Of a stretch of 64,000 bases of DNA, positions 24,208-32,547 are shown one piece after another; position 1 is the first letter of the stretch; every line of letters starts with the position of its first letter. This DNA comes from Tenericutes bacterium MO-XQ (lineage in GTDB: Bacteria; Bacillota_I; Bacilli_A; Acholeplasmatales; Acholeplasmataceae). The DNA lies in NCBI GenBank assembly GCA_002838185.1, contig CP017948.1, positions 868,001 to 932,000 on the forward strand, written 5' to 3'. The translations under genes were made by a program, and so were the position numbers. The notes under the pieces were generated by a model, which did not search any database, had not been told where the DNA came from, and worked only from the letters and a program-made list of their open reading frames with translations.

Positions 24208-25605
24208 TTAATCACCATCCCCTACTGTAACACTAAATGCATAAACTTCTTGTTTAGGTTTTGGTTTTTCTTGATATTTCTTTTCTAAAAAAGAAATCGC
24301 AACTTTTCCAAATAAAGCTATTGATAAGATATCTTCATCTGATTTAGCAAAACCTTCATATTTTTTCTTTAAATCTTCAAATTCAGGAGGTAGGTCATCT
24401 GCTGGTCTATGGGTAATGATTTCATCATCACCAATGATCTTAGCTAAAACTAAAGCATTGACTTTTGCTGGAGCTTTACCATATAAACCATGAAGATATT
24501 CTCTAACTTCCTTAGAAACGATTTTATATGGATCTCTAGTCATGACATTCATGACTGCTTGAGTACCAACCATTTGGGATATAGGTGTTACAAGTGGAGG
24601 ATATCCTAAGTCTTTTCTAACAATAGGAACTTCTTTTAAGACTTTTTCATAATCATCCATTTGATTTTGTTCTTTAAGTTGACTCATTAAGTTTGATAAC
24701 ATGCCCCCAGGCACTTGGTATTCTAAGATATTTGGATTAGAAGTAAGTGCTTTAGGATTTAAGATGCCATTTTTTAAATACGCATCTTTAATGACTGTAA
24801 GTTTTTCAGCAGCTTTCTTTAAAAGATTGATATCTAGATGTGTATCATAAGGTGTAGCTTTTAAGATGTGATAAAAAGATTCTGTAGCCACTTGAGAAGT
24901 ACCACCTGATAAAGGGGATAGTGCAGTATCGATGATATCGACACCTGCTTCAATGGCTTTCATATAGGTTGCTTCCATGATCCCTGCAGTCGCATGACCA
25001 TGAAGATTAATCGGTAGTTTAGTATTTTGTTTTAAAGCTTTAATTAAGTTATATGCATCAGTCGGTAGAAGTATACCTGCCATATCCTTAATGCATAGGG
25101 AATCAGCACCCATCGCTTCAACTTCTTGAGCAAGTTTTACATAATAATCAATCGTATGTACTGGAGAAGTTGTATAAGATAAGGCGATTTGACAATGACC
25201 ACCATATTTCTTAGTCGCATCCACAGCTGATTTTAGATTTCTAACATCATTTAAAGCATCAAAGATTCTAATGATGTCAATCCCATTTTCAATAGATTTT
25301 TGAACAAACTTATCAACGATATCATCAGGATAATGACGATATCCTAAGATGTTTTGTCCTCTAAATAACATTTGTAGTTTTGTATTAGGTGCAAGTTTTT
25401 TGATCTCTCTTAAACGTTCCCAAGGATCTTCATCTAAGAAACGTAGACATGCATCAAACGTCGCTCCACCCCAAACCTCTAGAGCATGAAATCCTGCTTG
25501 ATCTAATTCTGGAATGATTGATAATATATCTTTGGTTGTCATGCGTGTTGCCATTAAGGATTGATGGCCATCACGCATGGATGTTTCAACAATTTTTACT
25601 GACAT
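24208..25605 (-). CDS. oadA: Oxaloacetate decarboxylase alpha / pyruvate carboxylase subunit B
   Basis: 465 residues with the DRE-TIM barrel carboxyltransferase domain: 'VETSMRDGHQSLMATRM' (metal-binding Asp), 'LEVWGGATFDACLRFLDEDP', 'QMLFRGQNILGYRHYPDD', 'CIKDMAGILLP' (carboxylated or metal-bound Lys), 'NLHGHATAGI' (His ligands), then the PYC_OADA domain. No biotinyl domain follows; it is a separate gene. The enzyme moves carboxyl from oxaloacetate to biotin. Substrate oxaloacetate is supported by nearby malic enzyme but a related acid cannot be excluded. AAGGAG precedes the ATG. Confidence 0.9.
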   Translation of the reverse strand: MSVKIVETSMRDGHQSLMATRMTTKDILSIIPELDQAGFHALEVWGGATFDACLRFLDEDPWERLREIKKLAPNTKLQMLFRGQNILGYRHYPDDIVDKFVQKSIENGIDIIRIFDALNDVRNLKSAVDATKKYGGHCQIALSYTTSPVHTIDYYVKLAQEVEAMGADSLCIKDMAGILLPTDAYNLIKALKQNTKLPINLHGHATAGIMEATYMKAIEAGVDIIDTALSPLSGGTSQVATESFYHILKATPYDTHLDINLLKKAAEKLTVIKDAYLKNGILNPKALTSNPNILEYQVPGGMLSNLMSQLKEQNQMDDYEKVLKEVPIVRKDLGYPPLVTPISQMVGTQAVMNVMTRDPYKIVSKEVREYLHGLYGKAPAKVNALVLAKIIGDDEIITHRPADDLPPEFEDLKKKYEGFAKSDEDILSIALFGKVAISFLEKKYQEKPKPKQEVYAFSVTVGDGD

Positions 25606-25631
25606 GAATATATCTCCTTGTCTATTTTACA

Positions 25632-25662
25632 TAAAAAAAAGTAATGAAAGTGCTTCCATTAC
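25632..25662 (-). terminator. Terminator hairpin upstream of oadA
   Basis: On the minus strand GTAATGGAA (from 25662) pairs with TTTCATTAC around GCAC, followed by eight T. It lies between the kinase gene (ends 25822) and oadA, 27 bases before the oadA start. It may end the kinase transcript or act as an attenuator in an oadA leader if the promoter at 25750 is real. Confidence 0.7.
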
Positions 25663-25721
25663 AATTTTAACATAGGATAGGTTTTATTTCGAGTATAAAA
25701 ACAAGATTTACAAACATTATT

Positions 25722-25750
25722 AATTAAAATTAAAAGCTTTTTAATGTCAA
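25722..25750 (-). promoter_or_regulatory. Possible oadA promoter
   Basis: Minus-strand TTGACA at 25750-25745. The AT-rich region 16-18 bases downstream offers only TTTAAT/TTAATT as a -10. If used, the transcript would cross the hairpin at 25662-25632. Confidence 0.35.
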
Positions 25751-25821
25751 TTATGAATTAATATCTATAACAAGTGTCTGTGTATTCAAAATTATATATA
25801 TTAATGTACATTTTTAAGTAT

Positions 25822-26745
25822 TTATTTTTTGAGTTTTTTAGCCATCAGTGCTGCTGCATCTGCAGGATCAAAGATTGGTTTAATAATATTTATATGAGGA
25901 TCAATAAGTTTAATTTTTCTGTGTAACTCATCTTTATAGTATCCTAATGCATTACCTAATGAGCCGATAATAACTAATGTTTTATTTCTTAAATTGATGT
26001 TGTTATAAACTCCTCTAACTGCAAGTGCACTTTCATCTGTTGCAAGATCAACAATTCTTTTTGCAAATTCATTATTTTTATTGGCATATTTAGTAACTAT
26101 TGGAGCAAGGCTTGCAGTCTTTGTTCTATTCCCGTAATAGTCATCCATAATTGGAATAATATCTGTTGCTGTAGTAAGTCCGATTGTATTAGCAACTTCA
26201 ATTGAGAATTCATCTTTTTCATATCTACCATCAAAAGCTCTAATGGCATATCTAATGGCTTCTCTACCCAAATGAAAGCCACTACCAAGTTCTCCCTCTT
26301 TATAGCCCCAACCAGCCGATTTATGAGATTTGTTTTTATCTTTTCCAAAGGCAACCATGCCAGTTCCACAAATTAAAGATATACCTTCTTCAAAGCATCC
26401 ACCTGAATAAAGTGCATTTTCCATATCGTTTCTAGCGACAATGACTGCATCTTCATTTAGATATGGAAGTTCTTTAACTAAGTCCTCAACATTACTGCAA
26501 TCATGATCAAAAACAATGCCACCTAATCCAACGAAAGCAGCATTTATTTTATCATTTGGATGTGAATTAAAATAAGGTTTTAATGCATCAATAAATGCTT
26601 GTTTAGTAGTCTTAAGATCAACAGTGTCGATTGATGATGGACCACTAACACATGTATACACTATTTTATCATTTTCATTCATAAGAGCTACTTTTGTTTT
26701 AGTACCCCCGCCGTCAATACCTAAATATAGTCCCAAAATAATCAT
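25822..26745 (-). CDS. BadF/BadG-type sugar kinase (N-acetylglucosamine kinase-like)
   Basis: About 307 residues of the ASKHA fold. 'LGIDGGGTKTKVALM' is the phosphate-1 motif, 'FVGLGGIVFD' follows, 'DMENALYSGG' holds the catalytic Asp, 'SLICGTGMVAFG' is phosphate-2 and 'GWGYKEGELGSGFHLGREA' is the family block. Relatives phosphorylate N-acetylglucosamine, glucosamine or other amino sugars. It is divergent from the GntR regulator and so is part of the same sugar locus. AAAGG directly touches ATG 26745, so TTG 26736, nine bases further, may be the true start. Confidence 0.85.
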   Translation of the reverse strand: MIILGLYLGIDGGGTKTKVALMNENDKIVYTCVSGPSSIDTVDLKTTKQAFIDALKPYFNSHPNDKINAAFVGLGGIVFDHDCSNVEDLVKELPYLNEDAVIVARNDMENALYSGGCFEEGISLICGTGMVAFGKDKNKSHKSAGWGYKEGELGSGFHLGREAIRYAIRAFDGRYEKDEFSIEVANTIGLTTATDIIPIMDDYYGNRTKTASLAPIVTKYANKNNEFAKRIVDLATDESALAVRGVYNNINLRNKTLVIIGSLGNALGYYKDELHRKIKLIDPHINIIKPIFDPADAAALMAKKLKK

Positions 26746-26767
26746 CCTTTCAAGTCTGGCTAATTTT

Positions 26768-26796
26768 ACGATATCTTAATTTCCTTTTTTTGTCAA
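26768..26796 (-). promoter_or_regulatory. Promoter of the kinase gene
   Basis: Minus-strand TTGACA (26796-26791), 17 bases, TATCGT (26773-26768). The -35 is perfect and the -10 weak. Confidence 0.5.
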
Positions 26797-26841
26797 ACAT
26801 TCTTTGTTATAAAAATCTAACAAATTAACGAATATCCAACA

Positions 26842-26887
26842 AATGTATTATTAATGTATTGTAAATGTATCTATATCATGATACAAT
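26842..26887 (+). promoter_or_regulatory. GntR promoter with three AATGTAT direct repeats
   Basis: AATGTAT occurs at 26842, 26853 and 26864, exactly 11 bp apart, so the copies lie on one face of the helix. The promoter is TTGTAA (26859-26864), 17-base spacer, TACAAT (26882-26887). The repeats overlap the -35. The same arrangement stands before the operon at 27761, so these are the likely binding sites of the GntR/HutC protein. Confidence 0.65.
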
Positions 26888-26911
26888 TAAAGAAAAATCG
26901 AAGGTGATGTT

Positions 26912-27643
26912 ATGAAAATCAGTATGACGGATAAACAGCCTTTATACGTTCAAGTAAGAAATGATATGCGCAACAAAATTGAAAGTGGCGAATGGAAAGA
27001 AGGAGAACTTATACCTTCAGAAAAAGAACTCACAAATCAATATGGTGTAAGTAGAGTGACTTTAAGGACAGCTATAAAAGCACTCGTTCAAGAACAATAC
27101 TTAGTTAGACGCGCTGGTTATGGCACAACTGTATATAAAAATAAATCTAGTCTTTCTAATTTCACTATGATTAGAAGTTTTACAAATGAAATGAATGAGA
27201 TGGGGTTGCCAAGTAAAACCATGGAGGCTGAATTGAAACTCATTGATGCAGATGCTACATTAGCATCTATATTTAATATCAAAGAGGGAGATAAACTATA
27301 TAACTTAAAACGTGTTAGGGGAACAGTTATCCCTATTTTGTTTTCAGACTCATATATCCTTCCAGTCGTAAAAATTCCTGATGATCAAAACGTGTTAAAA
27401 GGCTCACTTTATGAATACTTAGCATCACAAAAAGTTTATTTTAATGTTTTTGAAGAGTACATTAGTGCTGTTGAAGCACCAAAGCAAATTAAAAGTTTAT
27501 TACAAATTTATGATGACACACCTCAACTTAAAAGAAAGAGATTTAGCTATAACGAATCTAATCGATTAATCGAGTATACAGAAACATATTATAACTCAAA
27601 ACATTATGAATATAGAACTAGATTATATTACCGTAAGAAGTAA
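26912..27643 (+). CDS. GntR/HutC family regulator with UTRA domain
   Basis: 243 residues. N-terminal winged helix: 'PLYVQVRNDMRNKIESGEWK', 'LIPSEKELTNQYGVSRVTLR', 'TAIKALVQEQYLVRRAGYGT'. From about residue 80 a UTRA effector domain ('FTNEMNEMGLPSKT', 'RVRGTVIPILFSDSYI', 'RLIEYTETYYNSKHYEYRTR') binds a small ligand, often a phosphorylated sugar. It probably controls the kinase and the operon downstream through the shared repeats. GAAGGTGATG precedes the ATG. Confidence 0.92.
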   Translation: MKISMTDKQPLYVQVRNDMRNKIESGEWKEGELIPSEKELTNQYGVSRVTLRTAIKALVQEQYLVRRAGYGTTVYKNKSSLSNFTMIRSFTNEMNEMGLPSKTMEAELKLIDADATLASIFNIKEGDKLYNLKRVRGTVIPILFSDSYILPVVKIPDDQNVLKGSLYEYLASQKVYFNVFEEYISAVEAPKQIKSLLQIYDDTPQLKRKRFSYNESNRLIEYTETYYNSKHYEYRTRLYYRKK

Positions 27644-27685
27644 ACTCTTGCGGTTTTTTTACTTAATTGTATTATAAAAGTTATA

Positions 27686-27751
27686 AATGTATTATAAATG
27701 TATTGAAAATTAAAAAGTGTTGTGTTATATTAAGAATAGAAAACGCTTGCA
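27686..27751 (+). promoter_or_regulatory. Operon promoter with AATGTAT repeats and cre-like site
   Basis: AATGTAT at 27686 and 27697, 11 bp apart, then TTGAAA (27703-27708), 17-base spacer, TATATT (27726-27731). The last repeat touches the -35 exactly as in the GntR promoter. AGAAAACGCTTGCA (27738-27751) starts about seven bases after the -10 and matches 12 of 14 positions of the catabolite response element TGWAANCGNTNWCA, a position where bound CcpA/LacI-type protein would block transcription. Confidence 0.6.
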
Positions 27752-27760
27752 GGTGATGTC

Positions 27761-29833
27761 ATGAAAAAAAACATACTTAGTTTACTTGTTGTATGCTTGT
27801 TATTATTAAGTGCTTGTCAAAAACAACTTGAACCGATTGTTATTGAAGAAACGAATTATGTTTTCACAGAGACAGTTGGAGATAAGATAGAAGTTAAAGA
27901 AATCGTTATACCATATAGTGAAACTGAAGGACAAATTGATAATTTTATCAATATACATAAACCTAAAGACATAAACCCAATTTATTTTGTGAGTTCAAGC
28001 ATAAAGACACATCAAGTTCTCTTTATATTTGAAAATATCTATCCCATAGATTATATATCTATTTATAATCCTGAAGGAGAAGATGCATTAGCTATTGAAG
28101 ATGTCGATATAGATGTATCTTTAAATACATTATCTTATGATAGAATTTTTCAAGATTATGCTTTAGATAAAAGCGATAATCAAATTAAGTTAGGCGGTAC
28201 TATGGCAAAATCAATCAAAATCACTTTTAACCAAAAAGATGAAAAACAAAAGATTACAGATGTATCTTTTTATTTAAATGATGGCATCATCATCAAAGAA
28301 GACATAGACATGTCTGATGCATTTTTAAGATATGAAGGATGGACAGGAGCAGACGGGATTTTCACTTTTGATCTTAATCATGGTGGCGATCAAATTGGCT
28401 TAAGTCATGATACAACTGGATTCATTTTCTCAGATACTTTTGTTGGTGAAGTATATGAAAATAATAAGTTAAGAAAGTCATCAGTAATGATTAATAATTC
28501 ATTTGGTTATTTATCCCATGATGGCCCTTTTAATAGAAATCAATTATCTTTTGATTATGATATGAACAATGGCATAGCTACATCTGTCATAAAACCAGAT
28601 CAATTGATAGGATCAAGAGCTAGAAATCTATTAGATAGTGATGGTATAATGCCTAGTTATGATCGAAATGGATTACTTTCCAATATTAATGAAGGAACTA
28701 TGTGGTTGTCTAATCAAATAAACAATGAATTGATTATTGACCTTAAAGAAGAAATCAAATTATCTTCACTATTTTTATGGAACTTTAACGAAACTAAAAC
28801 ATATGGTGTTAAAGATTTTAATTTATATGTATCATCTGATAATTCATCGTATACATTGCTTGATCATTATGAACTAGAACAAGCTAGTGGTAATAATCAA
28901 TCACCGTACCAATTGGAAATCAACTTAAATGATATAGAAGCAAGATATATAAAAATTGAGATTTTATCTTCTTATGATGAAACATATGTTGGCCTAGGTA
29001 AGATATTAATATTAGACACTAACCAAAATCCATTATTTGGTGAAATAACAGCAACACATGAAATCACTGATCAAACAGTAAATGAACAAACATCGAGATA
29101 TTGGTTACAAGATGGTGTCATTATAGATAATCAATTATATGTCTTTCCAATTTTAGTGAAAGATGAAGGTGAGATTTTTAAAGTACATCATGTATCTATG
29201 GTGGAAATACCTATTGTTGATCAAAGATTTGATTATAAGCATCAAAATTTTTATTCAACTCCACTGATGACTCATACACCAGATGGTGGTGTTATCTATT
29301 TTGGAGCAGGTCTCATGGATCACAGAGAAGTAGATGGATACATATATATTTATGGTTATAAAGACTTAGAAGGTAGACGCTTAACAGTAGGTAGATTTTT
29401 ACCTGAAGACATTAAAGATTATAACAAGTGGATGTATTTTGATGGTCAAGGTTGGTCAAAAAACATTAATGATAGTGCTAGTTTAATTGATAAAGTCTCT
29501 GCAGAACTATCTGTTACTTATATAACTGAGGGTATGTTTGAAGGTAAATATATGCTTACAGTGATGGAAGACACAACCAGTGGAAAGATCAGTTATAGTC
29601 TAGCAGATACTCCAGTTGGACCATTTAGTGACTATACACTAATATATCAAACGACTGAAGGATCTTATTTAAGAGATGCATTTACTTATAACGCAAAGTT
29701 GCATCCCAACTTAAGTGAGCCAGGAAACTTTGTCATTAGTTATAACGTAAATACTAGAAGTGCAGGAGCTCTTTCAGATGCAAGGATATATTATCCAAGA
29801 TTTATACGAATGGTAGAAGTTAAAAAAAGATAA
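27761..29833 (+). CDS. DUF5005/DUF4185-like lipoprotein with F5/8 type C domain
   Basis: 690 residues with lipobox 'LLLSAC' (Cys near 20), so outside the cell. After an N-terminal beta domain comes 'YEGWTGADGIFTFDLNHGGD' and 'GFIFSDTFVGEV', the start of the DUF5005/DUF4185 fold seen in predicted carbohydrate-active proteins. An inserted discoidin-like F5/8 C domain occupies about 310-430 ('LIIDLKEEIKLSSLFLWNFN', 'ARYIKIEILSS'). The fold resumes with 'YWLQDGVIIDNQLYVFPILV' and 'PVGPFSDYTLIY'. It shares this plan with the next gene. Likely a glycan-binding or glycan-cleaving protein; no catalytic residue can be named. Confidence 0.75.
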   Translation: MKKNILSLLVVCLLLLSACQKQLEPIVIEETNYVFTETVGDKIEVKEIVIPYSETEGQIDNFINIHKPKDINPIYFVSSSIKTHQVLFIFENIYPIDYISIYNPEGEDALAIEDVDIDVSLNTLSYDRIFQDYALDKSDNQIKLGGTMAKSIKITFNQKDEKQKITDVSFYLNDGIIIKEDIDMSDAFLRYEGWTGADGIFTFDLNHGGDQIGLSHDTTGFIFSDTFVGEVYENNKLRKSSVMINNSFGYLSHDGPFNRNQLSFDYDMNNGIATSVIKPDQLIGSRARNLLDSDGIMPSYDRNGLLSNINEGTMWLSNQINNELIIDLKEEIKLSSLFLWNFNETKTYGVKDFNLYVSSDNSSYTLLDHYELEQASGNNQSPYQLEINLNDIEARYIKIEILSSYDETYVGLGKILILDTNQNPLFGEITATHEITDQTVNEQTSRYWLQDGVIIDNQLYVFPILVKDEGEIFKVHHVSMVEIPIVDQRFDYKHQNFYSTPLMTHTPDGGVIYFGAGLMDHREVDGYIYIYGYKDLEGRRLTVGRFLPEDIKDYNKWMYFDGQGWSKNINDSASLIDKVSAELSVTYITEGMFEGKYMLTVMEDTTSGKISYSLADTPVGPFSDYTLIYQTTEGSYLRDAFTYNAKLHPNLSEPGNFVISYNVNTRSAGALSDARIYYPRFIRMVEVKKR

Positions 29834-29856
29834 ACATTAAAAATAAGGGAGATTAT

Positions 29857-31656
29857 ATGAAACATCAAGATATGATAAAAAGCGTAAAGTTAAAGCAAGG
29901 TATTAACGAAATAGATTTAGGATATATATATCCAATATCACCAATTGAAGATAGCAATTTGGATGTCAGTTATTTTATTGACGATGAGAAACAATCCATG
30001 ATGATAGATTGTTTTTATGCGAACCACTTAGTTGTTATTGCTCATCAAGATGGTGACTTAAACATTCAATTAGGAAAAGGATATTATGTTGAAAAAAATG
30101 ATACATTAACACAAAAATTTGTATCACGCAACAAATGGTCAGGTGGAGATGGCATATATTCATTTAACCTAACGAATGGTAATGATCAATTTGATCAAAA
30201 AGATGATATAAAAACTTTATTTGTATTTGGTGATACATTTGTTGGAAGATCAGATGAAAAAACATATCAAAGATTTCAACCACACCTTATGCCAAATAAT
30301 TCAATAGCTTACAAAGTGAAAGATCATATAGATTTTAAACTGAACTGGCAGGAAAATGGTGAAATTGCAGCATTTTATCAAATGGATAAAGTGTTTGATG
30401 AAAGTGGTTCTATAGCTCAAAATCTAGTCACCTATAATCAAAAAGATGATGTTGATCCTTATTTAAGTGGATATCATCCAAATCATTTAGAGATAGTTTT
30501 TGATTTACATAAACCTCAAGCAATTACTCATATGCATATTTACAACTATTTCTCTAAAGAATCAGATGAGCTTGCAAAAAGAGGGTTAAAAAATATTGTA
30601 ATTTTAGGATCAAATGATCAAAAAGACTATAAAAAGATTAAAGAATACACTTTAAAAATGAGTACTTCAATAAACGACTTTGATGTTATTCAAATAGAAG
30701 AAACTTATAGATATATTAAACTATCAGTTGAAACAAAAACAAAAGATTCAAACTATAATGATCAAACTTTTGATGAAGGTTTATTTGGATTGAATAAAGT
30801 GAAATTCTTTAATGATACTAAACAATATAGAGATATAAAAGCTTCATCAAATAATATCTTACTTAAAGATTATGATCATTCATGGATTTGGTTACAAGAT
30901 GGTGTTGTAATCAAAGATCAACTTTATTTTATTCCAATGGTTGTCAATAGTGATTCTACACAACCAGAAGGCTTACAGTTTAAAATCAAAGGTGTTTCAA
31001 TGTTTAAAACACCTATCGAAAACAATCAAATTGTCCCTCATAAACGTATGCAAAAAATGGCGCCAATCTTGGTTTATGATAAAGATAGTGAATATCTTTA
31101 TGGTGGAGCTATCATGCCAAACTCAACTCAAGCAAATCCAAATACTGGTGATGGATATATCTATGTATATGGATATAAGACAACAATGGGCTTAAGAGAA
31201 ATGATTGTTGCAAGAGTTAAAGAGGAAGTCTTTGAGTATGTAGATGAATGGACATATTTTGATGGAGAAAAATTCCAACATGATATTTTAAAATCAGCAC
31301 CCCTCTTAAAACATATTTCATGTGAGTTTTCTGTTTCAATAATCAATGAAGGTTTATATAAAGGTAAATATTTAGCAGTTTTCACATATGATGTAAATAC
31401 ACCTTATGTATCTTATGCGATAGGTGAAACTCCAGTTGGACCATTTAGCAAACCACAAAAGATATATAAAACTCCAGAACCTGAAATCTATAAGTCAACA
31501 ACTTATACATATAACGCAAAAGCACATCCACATTTATCATCATCTAAAAAAGTATTAGTATCATACAATACAAATACCTACAATTTTGATCATAATATGT
31601 CTAACTCAAATATATATAGACCTAGATTCATATATCTAAATGACACTACAAAGTAA
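29857..31656 (+). CDS. DUF5005/DUF4185-like protein without signal peptide
   Basis: 599 residues, a paralogue of the preceding gene: 'NKWSGGDGIYSFNLTNGND', 'LFVFGDTFVGRSDE', a discoidin-like insert (about 200-325, 'LEIVFDLHKPQAITHMHIYN'), 'WIWLQDGVVIKDQLYFIPMV' and 'TPVGPFSKPQKIY' are all matched. It begins with 'MKHQDMIKSVKLKQGINEID', with no signal peptide or lipobox, so it should stay in the cytoplasm. It may process the oligosaccharide after import, mirroring the outside paralogue. AAGGGAG precedes the ATG. Confidence 0.75.
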   Translation: MKHQDMIKSVKLKQGINEIDLGYIYPISPIEDSNLDVSYFIDDEKQSMMIDCFYANHLVVIAHQDGDLNIQLGKGYYVEKNDTLTQKFVSRNKWSGGDGIYSFNLTNGNDQFDQKDDIKTLFVFGDTFVGRSDEKTYQRFQPHLMPNNSIAYKVKDHIDFKLNWQENGEIAAFYQMDKVFDESGSIAQNLVTYNQKDDVDPYLSGYHPNHLEIVFDLHKPQAITHMHIYNYFSKESDELAKRGLKNIVILGSNDQKDYKKIKEYTLKMSTSINDFDVIQIEETYRYIKLSVETKTKDSNYNDQTFDEGLFGLNKVKFFNDTKQYRDIKASSNNILLKDYDHSWIWLQDGVVIKDQLYFIPMVVNSDSTQPEGLQFKIKGVSMFKTPIENNQIVPHKRMQKMAPILVYDKDSEYLYGGAIMPNSTQANPNTGDGYIYVYGYKTTMGLREMIVARVKEEVFEYVDEWTYFDGEKFQHDILKSAPLLKHISCEFSVSIINEGLYKGKYLAVFTYDVNTPYVSYAIGETPVGPFSKPQKIYKTPEPEIYKSTTYTYNAKAHPHLSSSKKVLVSYNTNTYNFDHNMSNSNIYRPRFIYLNDTTK

Positions 31657-31668
31657 GAAGGTATTGAT

Positions 31669-32538
31669 ATGACAGATGAATATAAAAGACCGCTTTTAAC
31701 AAAAAAACAGAAAACTTTAATCAAAACAATACTTTTAAATATCCTACTAACTATACTTAGTTTTGCGTTTGTATTTCCATTTTTATGGATGTTATTTACA
31801 GCATTAAAAACACCACAAGAATTATTACAAGGTACAGAAGTGTTTTTTCCAACAGAACCACAATGGGAAAATTTCGTGACCGCTGTTACTGCAATTCCGT
31901 TTTTTATGTATTTGAAAAACAGTTTAATTATTGTGGTATTGGTTATGGTAGGAACATTGTTTTCAGCAACAACAGCAGCTTATGCTTTTGCTAAACTGTC
32001 TTGGAAAGGTAGAGACAAATGGTTTATCGTCATGCTAGCAACCATGATGATACCTATTCAAGTCATCTTAATTCCTACATACATTATGTATGCGCAAATT
32101 GGATGGCTAGGGACTAGATTACCACTTATTGTTCCAGCTTTCTTTGGTGGTGGAGCAGCATTTTACATCTTTTTACTCAGACAGTTTTATAAAGGAATTC
32201 CAAAAGAATTATCTGAAAGTGCAATCATAGATGGAGCTAATCACTTTCAAATCTTTGTTAAGATTATGTTGCCACTGACAAAACCTGCATTAATTACTGT
32301 TGCATTATTTACGTTTATGGCAACTTGGAATGATTATTTTGGACCTCTTATTTTCTTAAGTAATCCAGATCACTGGACACTTGCGATTGGTCTTAGAGCT
32401 TTTCAAACTCAATTTGGTGGCCGTTTTGATTTAATGATGGCTGCAGCATTGTTAATCATGTTACCAACACTGATAATATTCTTCTTTGCTCAAAAAAGCT
32501 TTATTGAAGGTATTACATTTACAGGTATAAAAGGATAG
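31669..32538 (+). CDS. ABC sugar transporter permease (MalG type)
   Basis: 289 residues, six membrane helices. The cytoplasmic EAA loop reads 'SESAIIDGANHFQIFVKIML', followed by 'PLTKPALI', typical of CUT1 family permeases. It imports sugar together with the SBP and second permease that follow. No ATPase gene lies in this operon; the MsmX/UgpC-like ATPase at 47521 could energise it (inference). Confidence 0.92.
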   Translation: MTDEYKRPLLTKKQKTLIKTILLNILLTILSFAFVFPFLWMLFTALKTPQELLQGTEVFFPTEPQWENFVTAVTAIPFFMYLKNSLIIVVLVMVGTLFSATTAAYAFAKLSWKGRDKWFIVMLATMMIPIQVILIPTYIMYAQIGWLGTRLPLIVPAFFGGGAAFYIFLLRQFYKGIPKELSESAIIDGANHFQIFVKIMLPLTKPALITVALFTFMATWNDYFGPLIFLSNPDHWTLAIGLRAFQTQFGGRFDLMMAAALLIMLPTLIIFFFAQKSFIEGITFTGIKG

Positions 32539-32547
32539 GAGAAAAAT

